DNA of 64,000 nucleotides from NCBI GenBank assembly GCA_002946415.1, contig NJPS01000043.1, forward strand, positions 310,001 through 374,000, read 5' to 3'. Source of the stretch: Rutstroemia sp. NJR-2017a BVV2. Lineage: Eukaryota > Ascomycota > Leotiomycetes > Helotiales > Rutstroemiaceae. The notes beneath the pieces were generated by a model that was given only the letters and a program-made list of their open reading frames with translations, had not been told where the DNA came from and searched no databases. Positions within the stretch are counted from its first letter, which is position 1, and each line of letters opens with the position of its first letter. This document shows positions 24,658 through 35,279 of the stretch, one piece after another. The position numbers were made by a program, and so were the translations under genes.

Positions 24658-26857
24658 ATGGAGGACAATCCTTTAAACTTCGATTCGCCTGCCCCAGGTA
24701 GTAATTCTATACTTGAACAACCCCCATTGCCAGCAGAATCCGCTTCACCACAGGCTCAGGAGAGCACAGGACAAACTCAAGCCGCTGAAGGTAAACACTG
24801 ATGATGGAGTTATTTATTTATGTGCGCTGTAGCTGATAATCTGCTGTCTCAGATGTGTCGATGGGGGATGCCGGTGCGACTGACCCCGCCATAAAGAAAG
24901 ATACGCCTGCACCTACCTCCGATAACCCTCTTGATGCGCCGGAGGCTCCTCTCCCCGAAGCCAGCGAAGCTAAAGATGAGGAGATGACCGAAGCGCAAGA
25001 TGAAGCCAAAGAAAGCAAAGAAGGAGAAGGAGAAAATGGAGTCAGCGGGGTGCAAGTGGAGAAGACCAAAGCTTCGATTGAAACGTCAGCCAGAGAGCAT
25101 CTCATCGCGCAAGCACACTCCATCGTATTGCCGAGTTATACTAGTTGGTTCGACCTGCATCACATCGCTCCTATTGAGAAGAAGTCCTTACCTGAGTTCT
25201 TCAACAACCGCAATCGTAGCAAGACGCCCGCAGTTTACAAGGACTATCGAGACTTTATGGTAAACACATATCGACTAAATCCAAAGGAATATTTGACAGT
25301 TACGGCATGTCGAAGGAATTTGGCTGGAGATGTCTGCGCAATCATGCGCGTACATGCATTCCTCGAGCAATGGGGTGTGATCAACTATCAAGTACGGCGA
25401 CTCGTTATTCATTCTATTACACAAGCGCTGACATATCTTAGGTCGATGCGGAACAACGACCATCCAGTATTGGTCCTCCATTCACTGGTCACTTCAAGGT
25501 TATCTGCGATACTCCTCGTGGTTTGCAGCCATTCCAACCATCAGCAGAGACAGTGGTTTTACCAGGCAAACCGAATAATGACACAGATGCGAAGGCGGCG
25601 GCGGAACCGGGGTCGAAAGCTGATCTGAATCTGCAGATTGGACGCAACATATACGAGCCTACTGCGAAGGAGAATAAGCTGAGTGCAGACAGCGCGAAGA
25701 AGCAAACCAATGGCGATGGTGCAACGACCAACGGTGTTGCAGATGTCCCACCAAAGGCTATCGAAGATTTGGTCAAGCCTCCCACGATAAAAATCCACTG
25801 CTTTACGTGTGGCGTCGACTGCACGCGCTTATACTTTCATAATGCTTCGGCCGAGCAGGGTACTTCAGCAACCGGCAAGGTCAAAGCTGATATCTGCGCC
25901 AACTGCTTCCAAGAATCTCGTTATCCTCCAAGTCATTCCAGGACACAATATATTAAAAAAGAGAATCCAACGTATTCCAATGTTCCTGATCGTGACGCCC
26001 CTTGGACCGATGAGGAGGTTCTGCGACTCCTGGAAGCTATGGAGACCCATGATGATGACTGGGCAGCAGTTGCGGATTATGTTAAAACAAGGACAAAGGA
26101 GGAGTGCGTTGTTAAGTTCTTGCAGTTTGAGATTGAAGACAAATATATTGATACTGAGCCCACGGACAACAAGTCGATTGGCATTTCCATGTTAGGCCCT
26201 AAGCAAGGCCACTTGCCATTCAGTCAAGCTGATAACCCAGTCATGTCTGTGATTGGTTTCCTAGCAGGCCTTTCGGAACCTACAGTTACTGCAGCTGCGG
26301 CTGGCAAGACGGTTGATGCCATGAAACGAAGCCTACGAGAGAAGCTGGAAAAACCTCAGGGCTCTGATAAGAGCAAGGAGAAAGAGCCAGCCAATGATTC
26401 GATGGAAATTGACACCACTGACTCGAGCAAAGATCCATTGAAGTCTCTTGCAACTATCTCCTTAGCAACAGTTGCTGGAAGAGCCGGTGCTTTAGCATCT
26501 CATGAGGAGCGTGAGATGACTCGTCTAGTCTCAGCAGCTGTCAATACGACATTAATGAAGCTGGACCTGAAGCTCAAACAGTTCAACGAGATGGAAGAGA
26601 TTCTACAAGCAGAGCGACGAGAATTAGAAAGAGGCCGCCAGCAACTCTTCCTAGACCGCCTCTCGTTTAAGAAGCGTGTCAAGGATGTACAGGAAGGTCT
26701 CAAGACAGCCGCTGCTACAGGTGGCGATGCCGGCATCAAAATGGCACAGGAAGTTATGCAAGGTGGGGAAAAGATGACATTCAACGGTATAGCGCCGGCA
26801 GCAAACAGTGTACAGCCCTTGAGTGCAGAAGGTCAAATAAAGAGCTATGATATCTAG
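24658..26857 (+). CDS. RSC8: RSC8/SWI3-family chromatin remodelling subunit (SWIRM-ZZ-SANT)
   Basis: Predicted 695-aa protein from exons 24658-24790, 24853-25391 and 25442-26857. After an acidic, low-complexity N-terminus comes a SWIRM domain (about residues 133-226, [20 protein letters not shown] to [14 protein letters not shown]). A ZZ-like zinc finger follows (about 341-384, HCFTCGVDC and ICANCF), then a SANT domain (about 410-455, [16 protein letters not shown]). A helical region near the C-terminus ([20 protein letters not shown]) is a coiled coil for dimerisation. Rsc8/Swi3 proteins are scaffold subunits of RSC and SWI/SNF nucleosome remodelers in the nucleus. The SWIRM-ZZ-SANT order favours the Rsc8/Ssr-type subunit. 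Confidence 0.94.
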
Positions 26858-27198
26858 GATTTCGATGGGATGCAAGTAGGCAGGCGGACGGTGTAGGGTG
26901 GCAAAGGAAATTTGGCTTTGGCTGTATTCAAAGGCGTAATAAGGTTGAATAGGGTTGAATAGGGGAAATGTATTAGATGAATGCGCGGTTTAAAAAATCT
27001 ACGCACGTCAGCTTTTCTTTTGGTCAGTTGAGGTCTATGTATTGTATTCAACTGAAAGGATTCTTACGTCAATTTGTTTTTACCTCTCCTTCTTGAATGC
27101 TTTGAATGTCTATTCTTAAGATAATGAAGTGGAAATTAAATTGTTACATGTCCAGATCATGTCCAACAAATTTCGATTCCATTTCTATTGATTTTATG
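26858..27198. other. Short gap between convergent RSC8 and RRN5-like genes
   Basis: About 340 bp, AT-rich, no coding signal; expected to hold the two 3' UTRs. Confidence 0.5.
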
Positions 27199-29328
27199 CT
27201 ACTCATCACTATTGTAGACTGCGTAAGATCGTCGTAGAGGAGAGGTTTGGGGTGGATCGTCCCAGACATCGTGCTCATCCCTTCCCGAACCCGCTCCCAT
27301 GTCCTCAAGTTCTGATACGCTGCGTTCCTCGTCCTCAGCATCGTTGTTTCCACTTTCACCTATGTATTCTTCACCACTCGCATCCCCGATAGCGCCCCTC
27401 TCCATTTCTCTCCCCCTTTCCCTGTCCATCCTTCTTCTCTTCTTTCTCCTCATCCTTCGCTCATTCATCACAAATTCCTCTTCCGCAACCTTTCTCCCCA
27501 CAGCCTCCCATTCACTCCAAACCTCCCTTTTCCTCCAGTCCCGCGCATCCTTGCCCTCAAAATCGGGCTTCCCTTTAGGCTTTTCTGGTACCTCTTCCTC
27601 GTCATCGTTGAAATCAAACGGTGGAGCCTGTCTCAATAATCTCCAAATGCGTTGTTCCTCCGCCGCACTAGCTTTTGCATCGAGTGCAGAAATGTGGGAT
27701 TCGAGTGCGAGTTCGTAGGAGTCGGATGTGAGATGTCTATTATGGGCTTGGGCTTGGGATTGAGATTGAGATTGAGATTGAGATTGAGATTGAGATTGAG
27801 ATTGAGATTGAGATTGAGATTGCGATTGTGAGGGCTGTGAGAATGGGAAGCTGTCGTCGCTCCTCTGGGAAGGGAAGTCGTAGTCACTCTCAGAAGATAG
27901 CTCGGTGGAAAACGACTCGGAGGCAGAAGTATGATCGTTGGGAGTAGGAGATGCAGAACTGTACAGACGACGGCTACGAGACCGAGACCGAGATTTGCTG
28001 CGGCTTTCATCAGGTTTGCGGAGTTCGTTTTCGACTTCTCCGTACGTCATGATTGAGTCATCGTCTGGATCAGAGACCGCTAGATTGTTTCGCCGGGCGC
28101 ATTTGATCCAGAATTCATTACTATTCTCGGCCATCTTCAGAATTTTCAGAGCCGCCTCGACATCGCTGGTTCCGACGTCTGCTTGTTTCGTTTTCATTGA
28201 CCCAGTGGCTCGCATTCGTGACATCGCGCAGAAAAGAACGGTTGATACGATGCGCTTAGTAATGCTAACAGTCAGTGAGTGGAAGTCCTCGAAAGCAGTA
28301 GCTCGAATAGCTGGGGCCTCTCCTGGTTCTCCAACTTCTCTCCAGTTGTCCTCCTGCCTAGGCTCTGAAGAGTTCATGAAGATGTTCTCGGATAATATCA
28401 GCCAATTTCGGGGGTTAAGAAGATTTACCGCCGGAAGGATTTCTTCGATGTTCTCCTCACCGGGTTGCATCTTCCTCTTGCTCTCTAGCGACTTACAGAT
28501 GTCCTCCGTAATAAGCCAGTTGTTTCCCCACTTGGCTTTTTCGATATCTTCTTCGTAGCGTTCCTGGCGTATAGCGAGTGCATCCGCTGCTCGTTCCATG
28601 ATGGTAGAGCACTCTGGTGTGATCTCCAATGCTGTAGGAAAGTCCATCTGCTCCAAAAGCCTGGTCCCATTCGACTTCTTGTCTTGATATGCCTGGTCTA
28701 GCACTTGTATGTACTCTTGGACCTCTACTTCTGACTTAGTCCGTACTCGCGCCGCAATCGTCCTTACATCATCTTTACCCACTCTAGCCAATCCGGTAAA
28801 AAAGTCATTCTTCTCTGCAACGTTCCACGTTGAAGATCCGATTTGACTAGCTTCTAGGGGTATATTGTCTTCGTGAATTGATCTCTTTCCAGCATCAAGG
28901 ATCTCAATGTTAAGGAGGTCCCGATAATCATGGCTGTAGAATCCTTTCAACCGCTTTGACCTTACTTCAGTACCATTGACCCGCGACAAAGTTCGCTTTC
29001 TTGATCTGTGGAGACTTGCAGATCTCTCCGGTGTTGCAATATCTTCTTCTCTGGGGGGTACAAATGTTGCGGCCCACTTGATGGCCTTTTCCCGAATCTC
29101 GTCAATCTTGTACTGATCTTCCTCCTTTGCATTGTCCTTAGTTTCCAGGTCTACCTCCGTGTCTTTGACTCCATGAAGCCTAGAGTTGGCCGCTGGAGTT
29201 TTTTGGTCATGTGACTCCCGGTCATGATCCCATTCATGATCACTGCCGGAATTCTCGTAGTCTGATCCAGAGTCCTGATCTGGTATGTGAACAGGACCTT
29301 CGAAGGGGTCAGAATCTTCAGGATCCAT
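27199..29328 (-). CDS. RRN5: RRN5-like RNA polymerase I transcription initiation factor (SANT/Myb)
   Basis: Single-exon 709-aa protein. The recognisable core is YSHDYRDLLNIEILDA followed by a SANT/Myb-like segment (STWNVAEKNDFFTGLARVGK then DDVRTIAARVRTKSEVEVQ). This matches Pezizomycotina proteins annotated as Rrn5, a component of the upstream activating factor that recruits Pol I to rDNA promoters. The N-terminus is acidic. The C-terminal half is Ser/Arg-rich, then has a long Ser-Gln dipeptide run encoded by a hexanucleotide repeat, followed by a charged region with Arg/Lys-rich blocks. Outside the SANT region I cannot verify the assignment, so the name rests on one domain and its flanks. 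Confidence 0.75.
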   Translation of the reverse strand: MDPEDSDPFEGPVHIPDQDSGSDYENSGSDHEWDHDRESHDQKTPAANSRLHGVKDTEVDLETKDNAKEEDQYKIDEIREKAIKWAATFVPPREEDIATPERSASLHRSRKRTLSRVNGTEVRSKRLKGFYSHDYRDLLNIEILDAGKRSIHEDNIPLEASQIGSSTWNVAEKNDFFTGLARVGKDDVRTIAARVRTKSEVEVQEYIQVLDQAYQDKKSNGTRLLEQMDFPTALEITPECSTIMERAADALAIRQERYEEDIEKAKWGNNWLITEDICKSLESKRKMQPGEENIEEILPAVNLLNPRNWLILSENIFMNSSEPRQEDNWREVGEPGEAPAIRATAFEDFHSLTVSITKRIVSTVLFCAMSRMRATGSMKTKQADVGTSDVEAALKILKMAENSNEFWIKCARRNNLAVSDPDDDSIMTYGEVENELRKPDESRSKSRSRSRSRRLYSSASPTPNDHTSASESFSTELSSESDYDFPSQRSDDSFPFSQPSQSQSQSQSQSQSQSQSQSQSQSQSQAQAHNRHLTSDSYELALESHISALDAKASAAEEQRIWRLLRQAPPFDFNDDEEEVPEKPKGKPDFEGKDARDWRKREVWSEWEAVGRKVAEEEFVMNERRMRRKKRRRMDRERGREMERGAIGDASGEEYIGESGNNDAEDEERSVSELEDMGAGSGRDEHDVWDDPPQTSPLRRSYAVYNSDE
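27757..27828. repeat. Coding hexanucleotide repeat (GATTGA)n giving poly-(Ser-Gln)
   Basis: About 11-12 consecutive GATTGA units on the plus strand. Read on the minus strand in the RRN5-like frame it gives alternating Ser and Gln. A six-base unit allows expansion or contraction without a frameshift. The other reading frame gives Asn-Leu repeats, which is a shadow. Confidence 0.9.
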
Positions 29329-29655
29329 GTTTTTTTGAGAATCTCTATGGATCTTTCAATCGGGTTCGTCGGGTTGTATGTCGTGCTGTCGTAGTCCACA
29401 TAACGTGCCGAATTTTCCTGTTGAATAATTGCTGTTTGGAACTATTTGATTGCTAAAATGGGGTTTGGTCTGCAATATCGTGAGTCTTCAACTCAATCGG
29501 GATTGATGGTCTTGTTCAAAAATTGTGAAAATATTTAAATACCGAAGTGTCGACAGGGCAACCTTACAGTACCGTATGACTAACGCGTTAGTGCGTCAAA
29601 TGCGCTTAAAATCAGTACGAGCAACAACCGTTCCCAAAAACAGTGGCAAATCATC
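29329..29655. other. Shared upstream region of RRN5-like and IRC3-like genes
   Basis: About 325 bp between divergent starts; no gene is visible. A short out-of-frame ATG ORF (29576 onward) overlaps the IRC3-like start and could be a uORF. Confidence 0.45.
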
Positions 29656-31714
29656 ATGCCTCCAACATCACGGGGATTACTTGGATTATTCCAGCCAAGG
29701 ACAACATGGTTGAGACCGGGCCTTGCGCGACAGTATGCATCATCTAGGAAAAGATCTGTGCCGAAAATACAAACACCCACGGTCGGTCACCAGAACATTG
29801 TTCTAAGGGCATATCAAGAAGAATGTATTCAAGCAGTCCTTTCCCACATTGAGTTAGGCCACAAACGAATGGGTGTATCGCTGGCTACAGGAAGTGGTAA
29901 GACCGTAAGTACGTCACTGTTGGTTCAACAAATTCTGTATTGATGGTTTCTAGGTTATTTTCACGCAACTGATTGATCGGATTAAGCCTCACGCCGAAGG
30001 TGCGGTTCAGACATTGATTCTAGCACATCGACAAGAGCTCGTTGAGCAAGCTGCTCGGCATTGTCAAAATGCTTACCCAGATAAGCGAATTGAGATTGAG
30101 ATGGGAAACATGCATGCCAGTGGATACGCGGATATCACCGTGGCAAGTATTCAAAGTATCGCATCTCGTGACCGGATAGAGAAATTCAGTCCCGATCGTT
30201 TTAAGCTCGTCCTTGTAGATGAAGCTCATCATATCGTAGCTCCAGGTTATTTGAAGACCTTGGCGCATTTTGGACTCTCAGAAAAGCGCGAGGACTCGCC
30301 CGCTCTCGTTGGTGTTTCCGCAACACTATCTCGGACTGATGGGTTGAGACTAGGCGCTGCTATTGACCATATTGTATATCACAAGGATTACATTGACATG
30401 ATCGAGGACAATTGGTTATCCGATGTTATTTTTACTACTGTGCAGTCAACGGCAGATGTTTCTTCCGTACGACAAGGGACAAACGGTGATTTTCAGACGG
30501 GTGATTTATCAGAGGCTGTCAACACAGATCAGATAAACGAGCTCACCGTGCGGAGCTGGTTCGCAAAAGCAAAGGACAGAAAATCCACTCTCGTCTTCTG
30601 CGTGGATTTAGCGCACGTTGGAGACTTGACGAACAAGTTTCGTGAACATGGAATTGATGCACGATTCGTCACGGGCGACACACCAAAAGTCGAACGAAGT
30701 GCGAGGCTGGACGCGTTCAAAAGCGGGGAGTTTCCAGTTCTTGTAAACTGTGGAGTGTTCACTGAAGGCACCGATATTCCGAACATTGACTGTGTCCTAC
30801 TGGCGCGGCCTACTAAGTCTCGGAATCTTCTTGTACAAATGATTGGTCGAGGTATGAGGTTACATGCTGGGAAGCAGAACTGCCATATCATCGACATGGT
30901 TGCCACGCTCACGACTGGTATTGTTACTTCACCAACCCTATTCGGGCTTGACCCATCCGAACTCCTCAATGAGGCGAACCCTGAGGATATGAAAAAAATA
31001 CAGCAAAGGAAGGAAGAAGAAGAAGAAAGGAAACGAAATGCCGAAAAGGTAGTAGTGAAGAAGCACGCCGGCTTTCCCGGTGCTAACATCAAGACTGTCA
31101 ACTTCACCGACTACGACTCGGTATACGATCTTATTGAAGATACTTCTGGAGAGCGACACATTAGAGCTTTGTCACCACATTCCTGGGTCTGTGTGGGGCC
31201 GGACAAGTATGTTTTGTCCAATGTAGGAGGATCGCATCTGAAAATCGAGAAAATCCCAGGCACGAACGACGGCGAGGATAATTACATAGTTACGGAGACC
31301 GTGCCTCTGCCGGCTGCTCTTGGGTCGAAATCGAAGTCTCCTTTTGCGCGCCCGCGGCAAATCGCCGAGGCAGTTACAATGTCAGATGCCATCCATGCTG
31401 CAGACACCTATGCGGCGGCAAAGTACCCGCAGCAGTTCATCTCAAGAAGAGTAGCGTGGAGAAACAGCCCTGCTACGGAAGGGCAATTGGCGTTCCTTAA
31501 TAAGCTGCGGCCGAAAGATGACCAATTAACTGCAGCGGACATTACCAAGGGTAAAGCGGGAGATATGATTACCAAAGTAAAGCATGGCGCGAAAAGCAGA
31601 TTTTCAAGCTTAGAAGCTGAGAAAAGACGTGCGGATAGATCCAAGTTAAAGCTCGAGCAGCAGACAATCTTGAAGAAAAGGGAGAGAGTGAGCGTTGGAC
31701 CAGTTCTAGGGTGA
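29656..31714 (+). CDS. IRC3: IRC3-like mitochondrial DEAD/H-box helicase
   Basis: Predicted 669-aa protein from exons 29656-29904 and 29954-31714 (49-nt intron inside the Walker A codons' 3' side, GSGKT|VIF). The basic N-terminus [20 protein letters not shown] suggests mitochondrial import. SF2 motifs: [13 protein letters not shown], Walker [27 protein letters not shown]-box [11 protein letters not shown], motif [12 protein letters not shown], then [16 protein letters not shown] and motif [10 protein letters not shown]. The helicase core is followed by a C-terminal region with a charged coiled coil. Yeast Irc3 is a mitochondrial branch-migrating helicase needed for mtDNA stability; the same role is inferred from overall similarity. 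Confidence 0.9.
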
Positions 31715-32569
31715 AGGACCAACAGGACATTCGTTAGCGTGGAATGAGCTTGTCCTGCCCGTTTGGATTATGAGTTTAACGGGTACCACTGCTATGCTCC
31801 TGCTGGGTTTGGCTTCTCATAAGCTCTTGCCTGGTTTCTGCATGGAGTTCTGGTCTTCGGCTTTTCCGTAGTGAATTGTTCAACCAATTGTTGAATCTTG
31901 CCAGGGCCCATAAACCAATAAATCTGAGTGTCTAGCAATTATTTTACGATGGTTCAGGCGATTTCCCTCGTTCTCATTGAGTCTCGACCTATGATGTAGT
32001 AGTAAATGGCCGCTCCGTTGTTCGGTCCTTACCGCATATCACACGCACAAACCTCAAAAAATAGGTTTGACTTCTTGTCCTCTCCTCGTCTCATCTTTCC
32101 TCGCTTTCGACCAGAAGTACCATGCCACTTTCTTATTACTACTTTGCGAAGATGTTTCTCAATCATCCACTTCGACCAAGAGTGATAGTGAGCCCAAACA
32201 GCAAAAAGAAGAAACAACTATGAAGGAACCGAGTTTTCTCGCTCCTGGCCCACTGATTTGGTGCACTGAACTACGGCTCCTCAATCCTCAACATGGCTTT
32301 CTCTGGTAGTGATGGTATCACACTTACCTTGACAACCAAGACATCCTTATTACTGGTGCCTTAAACTTTCGCTTCTGCTCAAATACTGTTAATACATTCC
32401 TTGCCTCCATCTTTCCCTTTCTCCCAATCAAGGTTGCTGTCCTTCTTTTCCACATAAAATTTTCAGCTTTTGATTTCGTTTGCAAAACATCCACCAACAA
32501 CATCATGTCGCTCTAACTGAAGATCGAGACACTACCCATTGTCCTCTGCAAGTCGAGCACTATATCGCC
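31715..32569. other. Intergenic, IRC3-like to hypothetical protein
   Basis: About 850 bp with no supported gene. The CT-rich portion (about 32080-32480) looks like promoter and leader for the following gene. Confidence 0.45.
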
Positions 32570-34153
32570 ATGCTGCCCCCAATAGAATCTTCATCCGGTT
32601 CGATCTGCTCTGATACACCTCCAGAGCCAGTCTGCTCGGCCGAAATTTTGGAAAGCATTAGTCGGAGAACCACCCCAGATACATGTGTCCTTGGCACTCA
32701 GGTCAAAGCTGTCACGACAGAGAAGTCGAAGACGCAAGGTCATCGAGACGTTAAAGATGCGCCAGTCGAGAACAAACCAGTCAAACTAACCAATTCTTGC
32801 GGGTATAACGCAGATACCACAAAGCATGGTCGTGGTTCCGACAATGACCTGGAAGATCGCCTCGGTTGCGCGAATCTTAGGATTTCAGTTACCTACAAGG
32901 CGGTTGCCGACTATCAATACCCCGAATTCCGGTCTGAAGCACGTAATTTCGTAATCGGTGGCTTCCCTTCACCAACGCCTGAACATATTCCGATGCCTGC
33001 CTCGAATCCAAATACACCTATTAACCCGCTGCGGTGCTTTCCCCCGCCTCCAAACTCGGCTTACAATGCATTGGGTAAAAAGACTGAGGAGGAGTACGAT
33101 CCACAATATCTCGATGCTTTCGACTGCGCCTTAGACGGAGCTCGTCTTGCTAGAGATCATCGCAAAGCCAAACCGCGTCGTCGAGAAAACGGAGACACCA
33201 GTAAAAAGTCTACACACATGCCTGCTCCCCCTAAGCATGCAGATGGCCATGAATTCCAAGGAGAACTGTTTGCTCATGCTATTGATTTTGATCGGAAGTC
33301 TTGGGAAGATCATATCCCTGGATCAAGTGGTCCTTTTTATCCGGCAAGAGAACAACGTGCCGACTTTATCAAGGCTTTAGACCAAGGAGTACCCATCGAG
33401 TACTGTCAAGTATGCAAGCAGATTCATATTCCACCTGGCTCACCAATCACGCTACCAGATCGAGATACTTGTGGTGCCCACCTCCCCGGATGGTTCCCTT
33501 CAGAGGGCATGTCTCGTCCATGGATATACCTTTCAGAAATGCTTAATCAATTCGTCAGGCTCAGCGAGATTGAACAGGGATACACTCATCTTCCGAACCC
33601 GGATAAGCCAATTTGGAATTTCGAATTTCACAATGACAATGAAAAATGGAAGGAGATTGGACGCTACAACGGCAAGGGAGGCTGGTGGAAGTGCAGAAGC
33701 GGAGCAAATGCCACTGCCGCCGAGAAGTCGTGTAAAGTATGCCACACAGACGAAGCAATTGCTCGAGATTCGGAGATACGTGCACGCAGAGGTGATATGA
33801 CTGTCGCCGGAAGAAAGGCTCATATAGAGAATTGGATAAATAATCTGGTTGCGGAGGCTGGAAAGCACGAAAAACAGATCGCCTGCGCCATGATTCGTGC
33901 GAAAGGTATTCCACAGCATTTTGGGAAGCTTGATTGGAGAAGTGGGAGGGAAGTTCAGGGAGCTACATTCTTTCAAAGACCACATCTGAGCCCGGAGCAA
34001 ATGTTTGGAGAGCAAATTTTCATGCCGAGACTTTCAACAGATAGTGCCGATGCCTCGCATAAGCCAACCGATTCACATACCAGTTCGAATGGTTCAGAGA
34101 GTAGTTCATGTGATTCTATCAGCACATACAACACAAACAGACAGTCTGCATAA
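32570..34153 (+). CDS. Hypothetical Cys-rich fungal protein
   Basis: Intronless 527-aa ORF from the first in-frame ATG (MLPPIESSSGSICSDTPPEP). I do not recognise a family. The N-terminal 150 residues are Ser/Pro/Thr-rich and probably disordered. The C-terminal half is more ordered and aromatic. Two Cys clusters stand out: CQVC at about 279-282 with another Cys at 301, and a Cys at 375 with CKVCH at about 388-392. They could bind zinc. The segment WNFEFHNDNEKWKEIGRYNG and the charged helix following the second cluster are the most protein-like parts. The reading frame is also open upstream to 32480, but only from a TTG. Function unknown. Confidence 0.65.
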   Translation: MLPPIESSSGSICSDTPPEPVCSAEILESISRRTTPDTCVLGTQVKAVTTEKSKTQGHRDVKDAPVENKPVKLTNSCGYNADTTKHGRGSDNDLEDRLGCANLRISVTYKAVADYQYPEFRSEARNFVIGGFPSPTPEHIPMPASNPNTPINPLRCFPPPPNSAYNALGKKTEEEYDPQYLDAFDCALDGARLARDHRKAKPRRRENGDTSKKSTHMPAPPKHADGHEFQGELFAHAIDFDRKSWEDHIPGSSGPFYPAREQRADFIKALDQGVPIEYCQVCKQIHIPPGSPITLPDRDTCGAHLPGWFPSEGMSRPWIYLSEMLNQFVRLSEIEQGYTHLPNPDKPIWNFEFHNDNEKWKEIGRYNGKGGWWKCRSGANATAAEKSCKVCHTDEAIARDSEIRARRGDMTVAGRKAHIENWINNLVAEAGKHEKQIACAMIRAKGIPQHFGKLDWRSGREVQGATFFQRPHLSPEQMFGEQIFMPRLSTDSADASHKPTDSHTSSNGSESSSCDSISTYNTNRQSA

Positions 34154-35279
34154 TCTCTCCACCACGATGCTGAGGGGACGAGTTGGCGATGGATTACCAC
34201 TTCATGTAGGAGAAGCTGGACGTCTTAACTGGTCTACCAGTCTTCATTCTCTCCCAAATGCGTTTGGATTTTCATTGGTTCACCCATACAAGGAGATACT
34301 AGTTGCTTTGCTCCTGATTTTTTATACTAAGAATGTGCTACATCATTTTTCGGCGTTCATTCAGAGTTATCAGAAACATATTGAAAGGTTGTCTGGATTA
34401 GAGGCTCCTTCAATACGATTATTCATTTGATGACTGGGCATATAGAGGTGGGGCCGGCGGTGGAAGGGTATACGGGAGAAATATGGCGTTCGTTTTGACA
34501 TACTTCGTGGAGCTCCACTTAAATGGTTATCATTTTGGTGTTGCTGGACAACAATTGACTTGTATTCGAGGTCTCGCGGGAGTGTTTCGGGGTCGCTCGA
34601 AATGTAAGTCTGGAAAGCGTATGGGAACTGCTTTCAGTTGTAGCAGTAGCAAGAGCAAATTACGGCTAGTATCTACAATTGATTCGGTAAACCGGTTTGC
34701 TTCTGAGATGAATGATTGATTGTAGGCTGCGAAATAACTTCGGATGTTGTGCAGGGTGACGCCTCTACTTACTTCCCCATAAAATGTAAATGCAGGGTCT
34801 CCATCATGCTGACCCACATGCTAGGTTTTTACTGTATTAGGTGCTGGGTAGGGCTGAACGGTTTCGCTATCGTACCGCGTGGGGAAGGAGAGATAGAGAG
34901 AAGATGACGTGGTGAGTCATTTCTGGTTTCGTGTCCTCTGTGGATGAAGCATACACGGCAAGTGTCAAGGACAATTATCCGACCTGAGCGAGTACATACC
35001 AAGAGAATGTCTACAGGGTCTCCCCGTTACATTCTGCAAGCACCCAAAATAGACAGTTAAGCGAGTACGCCTAGTCTATAGGAGTAATCCTCCTTTCAAT
35101 ACCGCGTGATGGTCGGCCCCAACTCATGACTCGGGGCCGAACGGACCTTTCAAAAGTCGTATAAAGCCATCATGAATTCCGACTACTTGTGTGAAACCCC
35201 ATCTGATTCAAACGCAGAATAATTCCCCGTTCTCACTCATCTCCATTCACCTACCCTCCCCAGAAAGACCAAAAACACA
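34154..35279. other. Intergenic, hypothetical protein to FAD monooxygenase
   Basis: About 1.1 kb without a convincing gene. A plus-strand ORF to 34430 contains a hydrophobic stretch but begins inside the upstream gene in another frame, so it is treated as chance. The last 100 bases are CT/CA-rich leader sequence. Confidence 0.45.

Noticed and set aside
27700..28010. Minus-frame ORF with Asn-Leu repeats
   Set aside because: It is the shifted-frame reading of the GATTGA hexamer inside the RRN5-like gene.
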